Part shown: piece after piece, positions 26,419 through 36,270 of the stretch
How the letters are laid out: each line of letters starts with the position of its first letter
How positions within the stretch are numbered: position 1 is the first letter of the stretch
NCBI GenBank assembly: GCA_965223675.1
Contig: OZ245013.1
Coordinates: 2,852,001-2,916,000 of the forward strand
Length of the DNA: 64,000 nucleotides
Source: JAGQKC01 sp965223675
GTDB lineage: Bacteria > Nitrospirota > Nitrospiria > Nitrospirales > UBA8639
Direction: 5' to 3'
The notes under the pieces: model-generated
Seen by the model: only the letters and a program-made list of their open reading frames with translations
Databases searched by the model: none
What the model was told of the DNA's origin: nothing
Program-made: the position numbers and the translations under genes

Positions 26419-26842
26419 AAGCTTCGCTCAGAATGATTGCAGCTAAGCCAATGTACCGTGGCGTTAGGGCATTGGATGAAAAATAAAAAGACCTTACGAT
26501 ACTACGAACTCATGAACGATACAAGGCACTGAAACTTAGCATGTTAAGGTAGAATATCCCTTTTTCTCATGTTCAGTCTATTTAATACCTCATTCATAAT
26601 CGAACAAATTATTACAAGTACTTGAATTTCAACAATTTTTATGAGCATTGCTCTTATTAAAGAGTAAATTATCCCCTGATGTCATTTCCCTCTGGGTCTA
26701 TAGTCTCTCCTAGATCTCTAGGCCATTCGGTTTATTGCCCACCCCTAAAAATCTTTATAGAATAGCGGCTTCGACTAATCTGTTTTTATTTTTCCCAGCA
26801 AGCTTGATCGATAACATGTAACCCTTTAATGGAGTAATAACT
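26419..26842. other. Intergenic region upstream of icd
   Basis: An AT-rich divergent spacer with a short palindrome CCTAGA-TC-TCTAGG (about 26708-26721). No gene was recognised. The isocitrate dehydrogenase start is preceded by a GGAG ribosome site. Confidence 0.4.
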
Positions 26843-29080
26843 ATGGCTACACAACCTGATATCATTTACACAAAAGTCGATGAAGCGCCAGAATTGGCAA
26901 GCGGATCATTCCTACCTATTATCCAAGCCTTTGCCAGTACCGCAGGGGTGAATGTGGGCACCAAGGATATATCCTTGGCCGGTCGTATCATTTCGCAATT
27001 CCCAGAGAGGCTCAAACCAGAACAACAGCAACCTGATGACCTCGCACTTCTAGGTGAGATGGTCGAGACCCCCGATGCCAATGTCATCAAGCTGCCCAAC
27101 ATCAGTGCTTCCATTCCACAAATCCAGGCCTGCGTCAAAGAATTACAAGAGCAAGGCTATGATATTCCGGATTATCCTGAAGAACCCAAAAACGATGAAG
27201 AAAAGGCAATTCAAGCTAAATTCGATAAGGTCAAAGGAAGTGCGGTGAACCCGGTCTTGCGTCAAGGCAACTCGGATCGTCGGGCCTCGTCCTCCGTGAA
27301 ACAATACGCCCAGAAGAATCCACACAAGATGGGTAAATGGACTAAAGACTCCAAAACTCACGTCGCCTCCATGTCCGGCGGGGACTTCTTTGAGAACGAA
27401 AAGTCCACGACGATTACCGAACAAACCGCTGGCAAGGGTCGCATTGAATTCGTCGGCGCCGATGGCAGCACCAAAGTGTTGAAAGACGACGTGACCTTGG
27501 ATAATGGTGCCGTGGTAGATGCGACAAAGATGAGCGTAAAGGCGCTGCGTCAATTCTTTAGAGATCAAATCGCAGACGCTAAGAAAGATCCAGACGTGCT
27601 GTTTTCGCTTCATATGAAAGCCACAATGATGAAGGTTTCTGATCCTATCATCTTTGGCCATTGTGTCAGCGTCTACTATGAAGATGTGTTCAAAAAACAT
27701 GAAAAAGTCTTTAACGAACTCGGTGTCAATCCCAACAACGGCATTGGGGACGTGTATGCCAAAATTGGCAAATTACCTCAGGCTCAACAAGACGAAATCA
27801 AAGACGACCTCCAAGCCGCACAGAAAAACGGGCCGACGTTGGCGATGGTGGATTCGGACAAAGGCATCACCAACCTTCACGTGCCGAGCGATATCATCAT
27901 CGATGCCTCCATGGCCGCCGCGCTTCGCGTTGGAGGAAAAATGTGGGGACCGGACGGCAAAGAACACGATATGAAGGCCATGATCCCCGATCGAAGCTAT
28001 GCGGGAATTTATCAAGCTGTCGTGGACTTTTGTCGCGAGAATGGAGAATTTGATCCTTCGACCATGGGCACTGTGCCAAACGTCGGACTAATGGCCCAAA
28101 AAGCTCAGGAATATGGATCACATGACAAGACATTCGAAGCGCCAGGTAACGGAATCATACGCTTGACGGATGGGTCTGGAAATCCCTTGCATGAAATCCC
28201 TGTAGAAACGGGGGACATCTTCCGTAGCTGCATCGTGAAAGACATTCCGATTCAAGACTGGGTGAAGCTGGCGGTGAATCGAGCCAGACTCTCTTCAACT
28301 CCCGTTGTGTTCTGGTTAAACAAAAACCGAGCACATGATGCCCAACTCATCGAAAAACTCAATCGCTATTTGAAGGATCATGATACGACTGGGCTTGATA
28401 TCCAAGTCATGGCTCCGATTGATGCGATGAAACACTCCTTGAAACGCGCGAAAGAAGGTAAGGACACGATCGCGGCAACCGGTAATGTGCTTCGAGACTA
28501 TCTCACCGACCTCTTTCCGATCTTAGAATTAGGTACCAGTGCCAAGATGCTTTCCATCGTACCGCTCATCAACGGCGGAGGATTGTTTGAGACTGGGGCA
28601 GGCGGTTCAGCACCAAAGCATGTACAACAGTTCGTCAAAGAAGGCCATCTCAGATGGGATTCTCTTGGTGAGTTTTTAGCGCTAGCTGAATCCTTTGCCC
28701 ATCTCAGTCGGTACAAGAACAATAAGAAAGCACAGATCCTCGCTGAAACTCTCGATCGAGCAACTGGGAAGCTTATGGACAATCGAAAGGCTCCAGGTCG
28801 GGTGTTGGGCGAGTTAGACAATGCGGGAACCCATGTCTGGGAAGCATTATATTGGGCTCAGGAGTTGGCCAGTCAAAATGATGACCCAGAACTCAAGGCC
28901 AAGTTCGCTCCCCTTGCCAAAGATCTTGAGAGCAATGTTGACAAGATTCTGGAAGAGATGAAAGCCGTTAAAGGTAAACCCGTTGATATCGGTGGCTACT
29001 ATCATCCCTGCCCAGACAAGGTGGCCGCTGGGATGCGGCCTAGTGCTACACTTAATAAGATTTTGGCAATACTGGGTTAA
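26843..29080 (+). CDS. icd: Isocitrate dehydrogenase, NADP-dependent, monomeric type
   Basis: The 745-residue length and whole-protein pattern match the monomeric IDH family, unrelated in size to the usual 415-residue dimeric enzyme. Recognisable parts are LPNISASIPQIQACVKEL (about 83), GNSDRRASSSVKQYAQKNP (about 142, substrate Ser/Arg region), HMKATMMKVSDPIIFGHCV (about 257), LKRAKEGKDTIAATGNVLRD (about 535) and ETGAGGSAPKHVQQF (about 582). It converts 2-oxoglutarate and CO2 to isocitrate in the rTCA direction, using NADPH. It stands alone with its own strong terminator, away from the acl cluster. Confidence 0.95.
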   Translation: MATQPDIIYTKVDEAPELASGSFLPIIQAFASTAGVNVGTKDISLAGRIISQFPERLKPEQQQPDDLALLGEMVETPDANVIKLPNISASIPQIQACVKELQEQGYDIPDYPEEPKNDEEKAIQAKFDKVKGSAVNPVLRQGNSDRRASSSVKQYAQKNPHKMGKWTKDSKTHVASMSGGDFFENEKSTTITEQTAGKGRIEFVGADGSTKVLKDDVTLDNGAVVDATKMSVKALRQFFRDQIADAKKDPDVLFSLHMKATMMKVSDPIIFGHCVSVYYEDVFKKHEKVFNELGVNPNNGIGDVYAKIGKLPQAQQDEIKDDLQAAQKNGPTLAMVDSDKGITNLHVPSDIIIDASMAAALRVGGKMWGPDGKEHDMKAMIPDRSYAGIYQAVVDFCRENGEFDPSTMGTVPNVGLMAQKAQEYGSHDKTFEAPGNGIIRLTDGSGNPLHEIPVETGDIFRSCIVKDIPIQDWVKLAVNRARLSSTPVVFWLNKNRAHDAQLIEKLNRYLKDHDTTGLDIQVMAPIDAMKHSLKRAKEGKDTIAATGNVLRDYLTDLFPILELGTSAKMLSIVPLINGGGLFETGAGGSAPKHVQQFVKEGHLRWDSLGEFLALAESFAHLSRYKNNKKAQILAETLDRATGKLMDNRKAPGRVLGELDNAGTHVWEALYWAQELASQNDDPELKAKFAPLAKDLESNVDKILEEMKAVKGKPVDIGGYYHPCPDKVAAGMRPSATLNKILAILG

Positions 29081-29105
29081 TTAGCAAAAAATAAGATTCC
29101 AAACT

Positions 29106-29150
29106 ACAAGAGCTCTGGAAAAGAAAATTTTCCAGAGCTCTTGTTTTATT
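29106..29150 (+). terminator. Strong rho-independent terminator after icd
   Basis: A perfect 17-bp stem starts ACAAGAGCTCTGG at 29106 and ends at 29144, with a five-base loop (29123-29127) and TTTATT after it. It lies about 25 bp after the icd stop. Confidence 0.9.
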
Positions 29151-29549
29151 AGATGACTCTTTTTCTTAGGATTTCACATCGACTACGAGACGCCCTCTGA
29201 CCTTTCTTTCAAGTTGTGCATGAGTCTCGTCTACGACTTTCGCAAGTAGCACAGTAGTTTTTATCATAAAACAAACAACTTGACCCCCTAATGGTAAGGC
29301 AAGATCCCAAAATACGATTCCATGGCTTACCCTTCGTCGAATGATGTTAGCCATCACCTTAGTATTATCGCCATGTTCGGTAGATGTGCTCAAAAAAGGT
29401 CTTAATTCTTTCTAAGGTATTTGGGTCCATTTCCGTGGGGGCATCCTTCTAGTGGCAAGTAGTCGTGAATGTGTTCATGGGAAAGAGTAAGGTTTTCAGC
29501 TGATCTCTTTTGTTGGAAACGTTGCATGCATTTTTTTCTACAATCATGC
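29151..29549. other. Intergenic gap with one doubtful short frame
   Basis: A minus-strand frame at 29166-29393 (75 residues from a TTG, or 62 from an ATG, with the tail ETHAQLERKVRGRLVVDVKS) is possible but has no recognisable family or ribosome site. Otherwise nothing was found. Confidence 0.35.
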
Positions 29550-30398
29550 TCAGGAACGTTTCACAATGATCAGAGGTGACTCATCATTAAGAAGATGGGC
29601 TGTTGATTCTTGAGATGACCATTTTTGTAATGCAGCGAACCGGTACCCAGCGTACATAAGAAGAGCCAACGCGACTAACATTTCCCGATATTCGTTCATA
29701 CCCCATAAGAACTCTTGATAGAATCGATCATGAGGTTCTATCCAAGGAATATCAACTTCTCTGTACCAGAGAGGTGAGAATTCTCGATAGATGCCTTTGA
29801 GCTCACGAAAAATAATAGCGAGGCTTATGGCGGAAATTACCGGGCCCTCAGGAACAACTGGTTCTAACCCTACGGGCAGCTTGAGCACGTCTCGAAATTT
29901 CCAAGATAATGGGAAAAGAAAAAAGAAACAAAGAACGAATAGCGCTGCTAATTGATGAACAGGGAAACGAGAGTTATGTAGATTAGTTTCACTGGAGAAA
30001 TTCTCTTTCCACCATGTGGGGGTTGTCCATTGAAGATAGCTCTGCCCCCAACTGATTTCCTCCCCGGCAAAGAACAGGGCGGCCATGGCAATAACGCCAA
30101 CAAGGCCGGCTGCCCAATAATTAGTCTTTCTCCAAAATTTCCAAGTTGCAAGGAGCAAGAGACCGCCAGCCATACCGGCAGCGAGAAACGTCAAAATTTC
30201 GACTAACTGCAATTCTCGCTCTTGGATTTGAAAAATATACCTTACAAAAAAATGGGGGGCAATGGCATACGTGCATATCAGGGCAAGGAGCAGGAGAAAA
30301 GGCCAGGCATAGGCTAAGAATTTATTGAAGCTCAACACGGTACTTTCATTTTTGTGGATTTTCCTTAGGGAGGTAGGGCTCCATGAAAACATAGCCAA
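29550..30398 (-). CDS. Multi-pass membrane protein of unknown function
   Basis: The 282-residue protein has about six to seven hydrophobic segments (about 28-48, 64-82, 92-110, 147-165, 185-200 and 240-257). It contains the motif FFAGEEISWGQSYLQW (about 108-123), which recurs in uncharacterised bacterial membrane proteins, and an aromatic, charged loop (FSPLWYREVDIPWIEPHDRF) that may be outside the membrane. No enzyme motif was recognised. The gene stands alone on the minus strand. Confidence 0.75.
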   Translation of the reverse strand: MAMFSWSPTSLRKIHKNESTVLSFNKFLAYAWPFLLLLALICTYAIAPHFFVRYIFQIQERELQLVEILTFLAAGMAGGLLLLATWKFWRKTNYWAAGLVGVIAMAALFFAGEEISWGQSYLQWTTPTWWKENFSSETNLHNSRFPVHQLAALFVLCFFFLFPLSWKFRDVLKLPVGLEPVVPEGPVISAISLAIIFRELKGIYREFSPLWYREVDIPWIEPHDRFYQEFLWGMNEYREMLVALALLMYAGYRFAALQKWSSQESTAHLLNDESPLIIVKRS

Positions 30399-30542
30399 TA
30401 GGATTTATCGAACCCAAGAGATTTTCTTTGCCTCGAAAGAGTTTGTAATTGAGAATATGGCATTTGCTAGAGATTAAGAAAAATCTACAGAAACTCAAAT
30501 GATAAATCTATGTTGTTCCTTGTAGGCCAGAAGTTGGAGGAG

Positions 30543-30701
30543 TCATTTGCTCTTTGCATTGAGCGCAATCAACGATGTTCTCCATAAGGCCCGTGTTTTT
30601 TGTATTGCGGGTGGCTTGGGGATAAGGGGTTTGCCATCTTCGTCGCACATGAGTTCTTGCATCTCTTCTAAAATTTCACTCATTTTCGAAAAACTCATCA
30701 T
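30543..30701 (-). CDS. Possible small acidic protein (52 aa)
   Basis: An ATG-initiated frame reads MMSFSKMSEILEEMQELM, then CDEDGKPLIPKPPAIQKTRA and a C-terminal LWRTSLIALNAKSK. It has an acidic amphipathic start and a proline-basic tail, more protein-like than chance, but there is no Shine-Dalgarno and no family. It lies between the membrane protein gene and the RAYT remnant. Confidence 0.3.
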   Translation of the reverse strand: MMSFSKMSEILEEMQELMCDEDGKPLIPKPPAIQKTRALWRTSLIALNAKSK

Positions 30702-30773
30702 CTGATTTTTTGTTAAAGGGTCAGGTTGCTTGTTTAAATTAAGATGGCGTCATAGTATAAACTATAAAATCCC

Positions 30774-30836
30774 ATGCCTAGATCTACCCGAATAGAATAT
30801 GATGATGCGTATTATCATGTCATGAATCGGGGGTGA
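30774..30836 (+). pseudogene. RAYT (REP-associated tyrosine transposase, IS200-like) N-terminal remnant
   Basis: The frame encodes MPRSTRIEYDDAYYHVMNRG and then a TGA. The pattern MPRxxRIEYxxAxYHVMNRG is the start of Y1-type REP-associated transposases, including the HxH-like YHVMNRG strand. The rest of the gene is missing: the hybrid kinase gene ends 5 bp further on. It records a past RAYT insertion; the REP-like pair at 23.7 kb may be related. Confidence 0.75.
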
Positions 30837-30841
30837 GTCTA

Positions 30842-33691
30842 TCAGACAGTATGTTCAGGTTTTTCTGAGAGAACTTTCTCTAGAGCAACACTCAGGTCAT
30901 GTATTAACACCGGTTTTGTCAAAAATGCCCGAATTCCCAGCTGAATGGCTTTTTCGGGGTTTATGATGTGGCTGAAGCCCGTACAGAGAATGATGGGAAG
31001 ATCCGGTCGTATGAGCAAGAGATGGCTGGCTAACTTTTCTCCCGTTAAATTTGGCATGGTCTGATCGGTAATCACCACATCAAACCGGGACGGAGCAGCC
31101 TGAAACACCTTCAAGGCTTTCTTACTATTGTGTTGCACAACGACTTCATATCCCAACTTCGTTAAAAGCTTTTCCACCGCTTCAGCCAGTATCTCTTCAT
31201 CCTCTACCAAAAGGACACAGCCTTTCCCTTGTCGAACGGATGATTCTTCCGTAGAGATCACAGGTATAGATTCTTGAGCTTGCGGCAGATAGATCGTAAA
31301 GGTTGTCCCTTGCCCTGCAATACTCTCGACTGCAATGGCGCCCTTGCAACTGGTGATGATTCCGTGAACAACAGACAATCCCATACCAGTGCCCTCACCC
31401 ACATCCTTCGTGGTAAAGAAAGGCTCAAAAATTCGTTTGACAACTTTGGGGGACATCCCGCGACCCGTATCACGGATAGTGAGTTGTACGTGGGGCCCGG
31501 GACGAAGATTCGTATGCAGAGAAGCCAATTCCTCCGTAATGTCCACAGGCTTGAGTTTCACCTCTAGAATCCCCCCTTTCTCCCGCATCGCATATTCGGC
31601 GTTGGTACAGAGGTTCACCAGCACTTGGTGCATCTGCGTGGGATCGGCCAAGACGTTATCCGATATCGTGGCGAGATAGGAACGAATCTGAATAGTTTTC
31701 GGTAAAGTCGCCCGCAAGAGTTGAAGTGTTTCCTTCACCACCAAATGCAGACGAATAGAACGAGACTCGGGTTCTTCCTGACGGCTAAACGCGAGGATTT
31801 GTTGGACGAGCTCCTTCGCCCGCTGTGCCGCCGTCGTAACTTTCTCTAAATGACGTCGCTCCTCGCTATGACTTGGTAGTTTAATAAGGGCTAAATCCGT
31901 GTACCCAAAAATTGACCCCAGAATATTGTTAAAATCGTGAGCAATTCCACCAGCCAGCGTTCCGATCGCCTCCATTTTTTGCATTTGCAAAACCTTCAGC
32001 TCACTTTGCCGAAGTGCCTCCTCAGCCCGTCTACGATCAGTGACGTCAAAGGCTACGCCCGTCACGCGTCGCGGTTGATTGTGTTCGTCCGATAATACTT
32101 GCCCACGACCAGCTATCCGAGCTTCATAATTTGTTGTGTCCTGCTTACGGATACGAATTTCGAAGTCTGAAGATCCTCCTCGTGCAATGGACTCTCGTAT
32201 GGTGTGCATGACATTTTCCACATCATCAGGGTGAATGTACTGTTTAAAGGATTCAAACGTGCCACCAAAGGTGCCTGGCTTTAGACCAAAAATGGCCTCT
32301 AGTTCGGGAGACCAAAACATCACGTTAGTTTGAATATCATAGTCAAAGGTCCCCATTCTGCCAGCATGTAGTGCAAGTCTAAACCGCTCTTCACTTTCTC
32401 GTAATGACTCTTCTACCTTTTTTCGCTCTATGGTATCGAGAAGAAGTTCCTCATTAACCTTTGTGAGTTCCACCGTTCGTTCACGGACCCGGGTTTCCAA
32501 AACTTCCTTACTCCTGCGTAATTCTTGCGTTGTGCGTTTAAGTTGAGAGATATCAACGGCAACATACACAATTCCTAAGGTTGTGCGCGTGACATCAGTA
32601 ACCGCGGCAGCCGACACACTGACATTAATAGAACTCCCGTTTTTACGAAACCAGTGGGTTTCCTCATCTTGAACTGCCCAGTTTTTAGAAACCTTGTTCA
32701 AGTGAAATTCAAGACGAGAAGGTGAGGCTTGCACCACCGAAATAGACTTTTCAAGAAGTTCAGATTCTCGATAACCTAGCAACAAGCAGGTCGCTCGATT
32801 GGTGAGCCGAATCACACCCTCCAGATCAACGACAAGAACAGCCCCTTGCATGGTGTCAAGAATTCGCTCTGCCGTAAATGCTGGGGTTAGATCTACCAAG
32901 CGGTATCGCCAGATAGTCACAGCTGATATAAGGGTAAACATACAAATCGGAAAATACCCAAACGGGTACACAGCAATCCCAAACTTTGCTAAAAAGTCAA
33001 CTGAACCCAGATTGGCAATACCAAACCCGACTAAAAACCACTTGATCCTCCGCTCGCGGGATTCCATATTCTTCTGTTTATATTCAGAGTGAAAGTGCCA
33101 CAAGCCCACAATCATCATAGTGGAAAATTGGATCGCGAAGGGTATCCCCAGCCATCCATATTCCGGATAAAATCCCCACCAGTACTGGTTTATTCCAGCA
33201 ATCATTGAATCTGTTAAGAGTGTTCCGAAGAAAAAGAACGAACCGAGTAACCAGTTGGCCCATACCAGCCTTTTCCATTGTTCGCTGATTCTGAGAATCG
33301 CCACTATAAATTGGTAAATTGCTGCCGGGATCCAGGGAATGCCAAGATACGCCAACTGTACCCACCATAACGCTACCGCTTCCGACTGGGCGCAATACAA
33401 CCATGTGAAGGCAAAGAACCACAGAATAAAGGGCAAGCCCATCACAAAAAACAACCAGCTTACCGTTGATCCACGTTCACGGATTAAAACAGCCACGCAC
33501 ACGAAAAGAATGACAGCAGTCGTTAAAAGTGTGGGGAACGCAGAGATGCTAAAAGCATAGTTGGCGGAATTGAATACTTGGTCAAACATTAGAGGTTTTA
33601 TGAATTTACGATGAAGTTCACTGAGCGCTGTCCACTTACTAAAGATGCACGTTTGATCTGTTTCAATGTTCGCTCTTCCTAAACTTACCAA
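30842..33691 (-). CDS. Hybrid sensor histidine kinase: 7TM sensor, two PAS, HisKA, HATPase, receiver
   Basis: The N terminus has seven hydrophobic segments (about residues 45-270), matching the 7TM sensor region of bacterial histidine kinases. A PAS domain (about 285-390) and a coiled linker (ELRRSKEVLETRVRERTVEL) precede a second PAS/PAC (about 430-560). HisKA shows GGIAHDFNNILGSIFGYTD (His near 582), followed by HATPase motifs TNAEYAMREKGG, IRDTGRGMSPKV and GTGMGLSVVHGI, then a C-terminal receiver with VLLVEDEE and the phospho-Asp in DVVITDQTMPNLTG. The true start may be the Met at 33589 (MFDQVFNSANYAF), just before the first membrane helix. Phosphorelay output is unknown. Confidence 0.9.
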   Translation of the reverse strand: MVSLGRANIETDQTCIFSKWTALSELHRKFIKPLMFDQVFNSANYAFSISAFPTLLTTAVILFVCVAVLIRERGSTVSWLFFVMGLPFILWFFAFTWLYCAQSEAVALWWVQLAYLGIPWIPAAIYQFIVAILRISEQWKRLVWANWLLGSFFFFGTLLTDSMIAGINQYWWGFYPEYGWLGIPFAIQFSTMMIVGLWHFHSEYKQKNMESRERRIKWFLVGFGIANLGSVDFLAKFGIAVYPFGYFPICMFTLISAVTIWRYRLVDLTPAFTAERILDTMQGAVLVVDLEGVIRLTNRATCLLLGYRESELLEKSISVVQASPSRLEFHLNKVSKNWAVQDEETHWFRKNGSSINVSVSAAAVTDVTRTTLGIVYVAVDISQLKRTTQELRRSKEVLETRVRERTVELTKVNEELLLDTIERKKVEESLRESEERFRLALHAGRMGTFDYDIQTNVMFWSPELEAIFGLKPGTFGGTFESFKQYIHPDDVENVMHTIRESIARGGSSDFEIRIRKQDTTNYEARIAGRGQVLSDEHNQPRRVTGVAFDVTDRRRAEEALRQSELKVLQMQKMEAIGTLAGGIAHDFNNILGSIFGYTDLALIKLPSHSEERRHLEKVTTAAQRAKELVQQILAFSRQEEPESRSIRLHLVVKETLQLLRATLPKTIQIRSYLATISDNVLADPTQMHQVLVNLCTNAEYAMREKGGILEVKLKPVDITEELASLHTNLRPGPHVQLTIRDTGRGMSPKVVKRIFEPFFTTKDVGEGTGMGLSVVHGIITSCKGAIAVESIAGQGTTFTIYLPQAQESIPVISTEESSVRQGKGCVLLVEDEEILAEAVEKLLTKLGYEVVVQHNSKKALKVFQAAPSRFDVVITDQTMPNLTGEKLASHLLLIRPDLPIILCTGFSHIINPEKAIQLGIRAFLTKPVLIHDLSVALEKVLSEKPEHTV

Positions 33692-33968
33692 AAAGTTCTT
33701 TAAGAATCAGACTCAATTCTACCATTATCTTGATGTAAAAGAAGGGGAACGGACCCAGAGCTTACAGCTAGGTTTCTCCACGTAAAATTTTGACCTTGAC
33801 TCCTTAGGTTTCCTCCACCTAGTTTTTGGACTAAGACATTGTTCATGATTAAACAGCGCATCAATTGTTTCAGGCAACGCAAGGAACGGATAACGGCCTA
33901 GACTTCCTTCTCAAAACCGACTACAGTTACTTTTGTGCTTAGAATATGGGCAGCACTGGTAAAGTTTC

Positions 33969-34337
33969 ATGAAAGAGATCATCAAAACGAGTCTGTGGAT
34001 AATGTTGGGAATCCTTTTTCTTGTTGCCGGAGGATCCAAACTATGGGAGCCTGCTACTCATGCAGAGAGGTTTGCGCATTGGGGCTATCCCCTCTGGTTT
34101 GTCTATGTGACGGGACTGATTGAGGTGTTGGGTGGGATAGGGTTGTTTATTCCAGCTGGAAGGTTTGTTGGGGTCATTCTTTTGAGCGTGACCATGATCG
34201 GAGCAACGATAACTCACCTTCGAGCTGGAGAAATGGGAGCATTTCCCGTTCCTTTAGTTCTGCTTATTGGGTTACTCACCCTCGCATGGACGATGAAACA
34301 CCCGAATAATCCCGACTCTGCTTCTCATTCATCTTAA
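33969..34337 (+). CDS. DoxX-family membrane protein
   Basis: The 122-residue protein has four hydrophobic helices (about 8-24, 45-66, 70-86 and 94-108), starting KTSLWIMLGILFLVAGGSKL, with the typical helix-2 segment VTGLIEVLGGIGLFIP and a LRAGEMGAFPVPL loop before the last helix. DoxX-like proteins are small inner-membrane proteins tied to respiration or oxidative stress. The gene converges with the pilX-like gene, leaving 8 bp between the stops. Confidence 0.85.
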   Translation: MKEIIKTSLWIMLGILFLVAGGSKLWEPATHAERFAHWGYPLWFVYVTGLIEVLGGIGLFIPAGRFVGVILLSVTMIGATITHLRAGEMGAFPVPLVLLIGLLTLAWTMKHPNNPDSASHSS

Positions 34338-34345
34338 ACGTATGA

Positions 34346-35635
34346 TCACAAGACCTGTCGCCATTTTATGATGACAAACGGTTTACTACGAATCGCAGAC
34401 TTGATCGCACAGCTATCATACGCAACATTGAGCGATCCACCGACATCAATAAATTCGTTTGCCCAGACCCCTCCCTCGATCTGAATAGGTCCAGTAGACC
34501 CATTTACATTGATTCTTCCTGAACTGATGATGAGCCCTTGCCACTGAAAAGGCCCCTCTACGGTAATATCTCCTTGCACAAGCAGGATTCCATATCCTGT
34601 CGCTTCTCGAATTGATAGACCGCCTGGAATAGGCGATGAATCAACATAGACAGTCATGGGATCGGACGGCTTTCCCCACTGCCTGGCTGCCTGATGGGTC
34701 GTTACGAGTACCGATTCACGTTTTAATGACTCAACCACTCTATGCAAAGGAATTTCTAACGGTCCTTGTTGAGGGTGTGAAGACACACCACTAAACGACG
34801 CAGTACCGGAAATGAGCGAGGAGTCATTGGTATAAATAGGAGGTTTAGGTGAGCGAGATCCACATAGATCGACTCCGCTTATGGCATTCAATGGCCCCGT
34901 CAACGACACACCGGCTGTTGCATAGATGGCTCCAAGAACGTGAGGCGCTGGCGGAGGAGCGACATCCACTTCAATCGTTGCTGGGCCGCCTTTTAGATTT
35001 GCCGAAGCGACAATTCGTTCGACCGGGAAGAATCCTTCTGTTGGTCTATTATTCGTAATTTCTGCTGGCACCAATGAATCTGCAGATGGATAGCCATACA
35101 CAATGACTTGGCCAGGATTCGCTCGAGTATGTTTTCTCGGATTCCCATCACGATCTAAATAATGTGGCGTTGAAGGTCGATGGCCTTCTCGCTCCGCATC
35201 ATATTCGGTCTTATGTTTAATTTTAACCCAATAGGGTAGATCGACCTGCAGACTATTGGATGTCACTACCAGATTAGTTTGATTGCCTACTATTGGAAAG
35301 TAATTCGTATATCGCTTGTCATACGTCGGATCATCTGTTGGTCGCCAATTGGTCGATGTCAGAATGTATGTCGACCACCTGGCATCATAACTTTTTATCG
35401 GATCCTCGATTAGCCTTGCATTGCTAATCATGTTACCTCGCAATCGCGCTCGCCCCTCAGCAATTCCGGCCTCTGCAAGATAGAAGGCTTCAACCCCACG
35501 CCGATAATTTCCACTAATTGCAATCTCCGTTGATGTCGCGGTCAGCACTGTGGCTCCAATAACACTCAAGACAGCCATCAGAATAAGTGCAGCAACTAAG
35601 GCGATGCCCTGCGTATTGTAAGTGTTGTCATTCAT
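34346..35635 (-). CDS. PilX-like type IV pilus assembly protein
   Basis: The 429-residue protein begins NTQGIALVAALILMAVLSVIG (quoted only to the helix), a hydrophobic minor-pilin helix, followed by ATSTEIAISGNYRRGVEAFYLAEAG in pieces (AISGNYRRGVEAFY), typical of PilX N-terminal domains, where AFYLAEAG is diagnostic. The C-terminal part is beta-rich with a polymer-like region (SGRINVNGSTGPIQIEGG). It is the last gene of the operon pilD-fimT-pilV-pilW-pilX and should work in pilus initiation. Confidence 0.8.
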   Translation of the reverse strand: MNDNTYNTQGIALVAALILMAVLSVIGATVLTATSTEIAISGNYRRGVEAFYLAEAGIAEGRARLRGNMISNARLIEDPIKSYDARWSTYILTSTNWRPTDDPTYDKRYTNYFPIVGNQTNLVVTSNSLQVDLPYWVKIKHKTEYDAEREGHRPSTPHYLDRDGNPRKHTRANPGQVIVYGYPSADSLVPAEITNNRPTEGFFPVERIVASANLKGGPATIEVDVAPPPAPHVLGAIYATAGVSLTGPLNAISGVDLCGSRSPKPPIYTNDSSLISGTASFSGVSSHPQQGPLEIPLHRVVESLKRESVLVTTHQAARQWGKPSDPMTVYVDSSPIPGGLSIREATGYGILLVQGDITVEGPFQWQGLIISSGRINVNGSTGPIQIEGGVWANEFIDVGGSLNVAYDSCAIKSAIRSKPFVIIKWRQVL

Positions 35636-35651
35636 GAAGAGTCGTGTTGTT

Positions 35652-36266
35652 CTACTGATTGAACAAACCCAAATTTATTGGAGTAATTCGAGACTGTAAG
35701 GTTATCGTACGGTAGCCTCCATTCAGTGGATAATGAGGATCAAGCCTTTTCGCACGTGCTGTAATGCTGAGTTCTATTTGTCGAATCTGCTTTGAATCTG
35801 TTGTTGGTTGCCCATAATGATTAAAATATTTAATGGAAAATGTCTCGATATGTTCGGCAAGCGGTTGCCGCCCACCTCCTGTGTCTCGGCGCAATGTGAA
35901 TGTGGCTGGATCGTGTGAAAACCTAATGGATTCATTCGAATCCGTTGGAGCTCCATTTCCATTGAGATCCGCTTTAACAACCAGATGAGTCGAATGATAG
36001 GTAATACCATCAAAATCATTCAGGAGATTTTTGTCTTGATTCACATGTTGTGGGTCATAGCCAGCCATCCTTAGTTCACGAATTATCAAGTCCATGGCTA
36101 CTCGTGCATGTTGTTGCATATCAAGTTGATCTTCTCTCACAACTTGGCCCTGTACTTGGCTAAGATAAATTCCGTAGATCCCACCTACGGTCACGACAGT
36201 TAATGCTAAGGCAATCAAGACTTCGACCAACGTGAAGCCTTGCTCCTGCGTCACTTTTATCTTCAT
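35652..36266 (-). CDS. PilW-like minor type IV pilin
   Basis: I chose the ATG at 36266, which directly follows the pilV stop (TAG at 36271-36273, 4 bp away) and has AGGGTG upstream; the frame is open further to 36317. The protein begins MKIKVTQEQGFTLVEVLIAL, a class III prepilin leader cut after Gly with the GFTLVE motif, then a hydrophobic helix and the ARVAMDLIIRELRMAGYDP segment found in PilW proteins. It is coupled to pilV and pilX. Confidence 0.85.
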   Translation of the reverse strand: MKIKVTQEQGFTLVEVLIALALTVVTVGGIYGIYLSQVQGQVVREDQLDMQQHARVAMDLIIRELRMAGYDPQHVNQDKNLLNDFDGITYHSTHLVVKADLNGNGAPTDSNESIRFSHDPATFTLRRDTGGGRQPLAEHIETFSIKYFNHYGQPTTDSKQIRQIELSITARAKRLDPHYPLNGGYRTITLQSRITPINLGLFNQ

Positions 36267-36270
36267 CACC

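Noticed and set aside
29166..29393. 75-residue minus-strand frame after icd
   Set aside because: Starts with TTG, has no ribosome site and no recognisable family; left only as a doubtful frame in the gap note.
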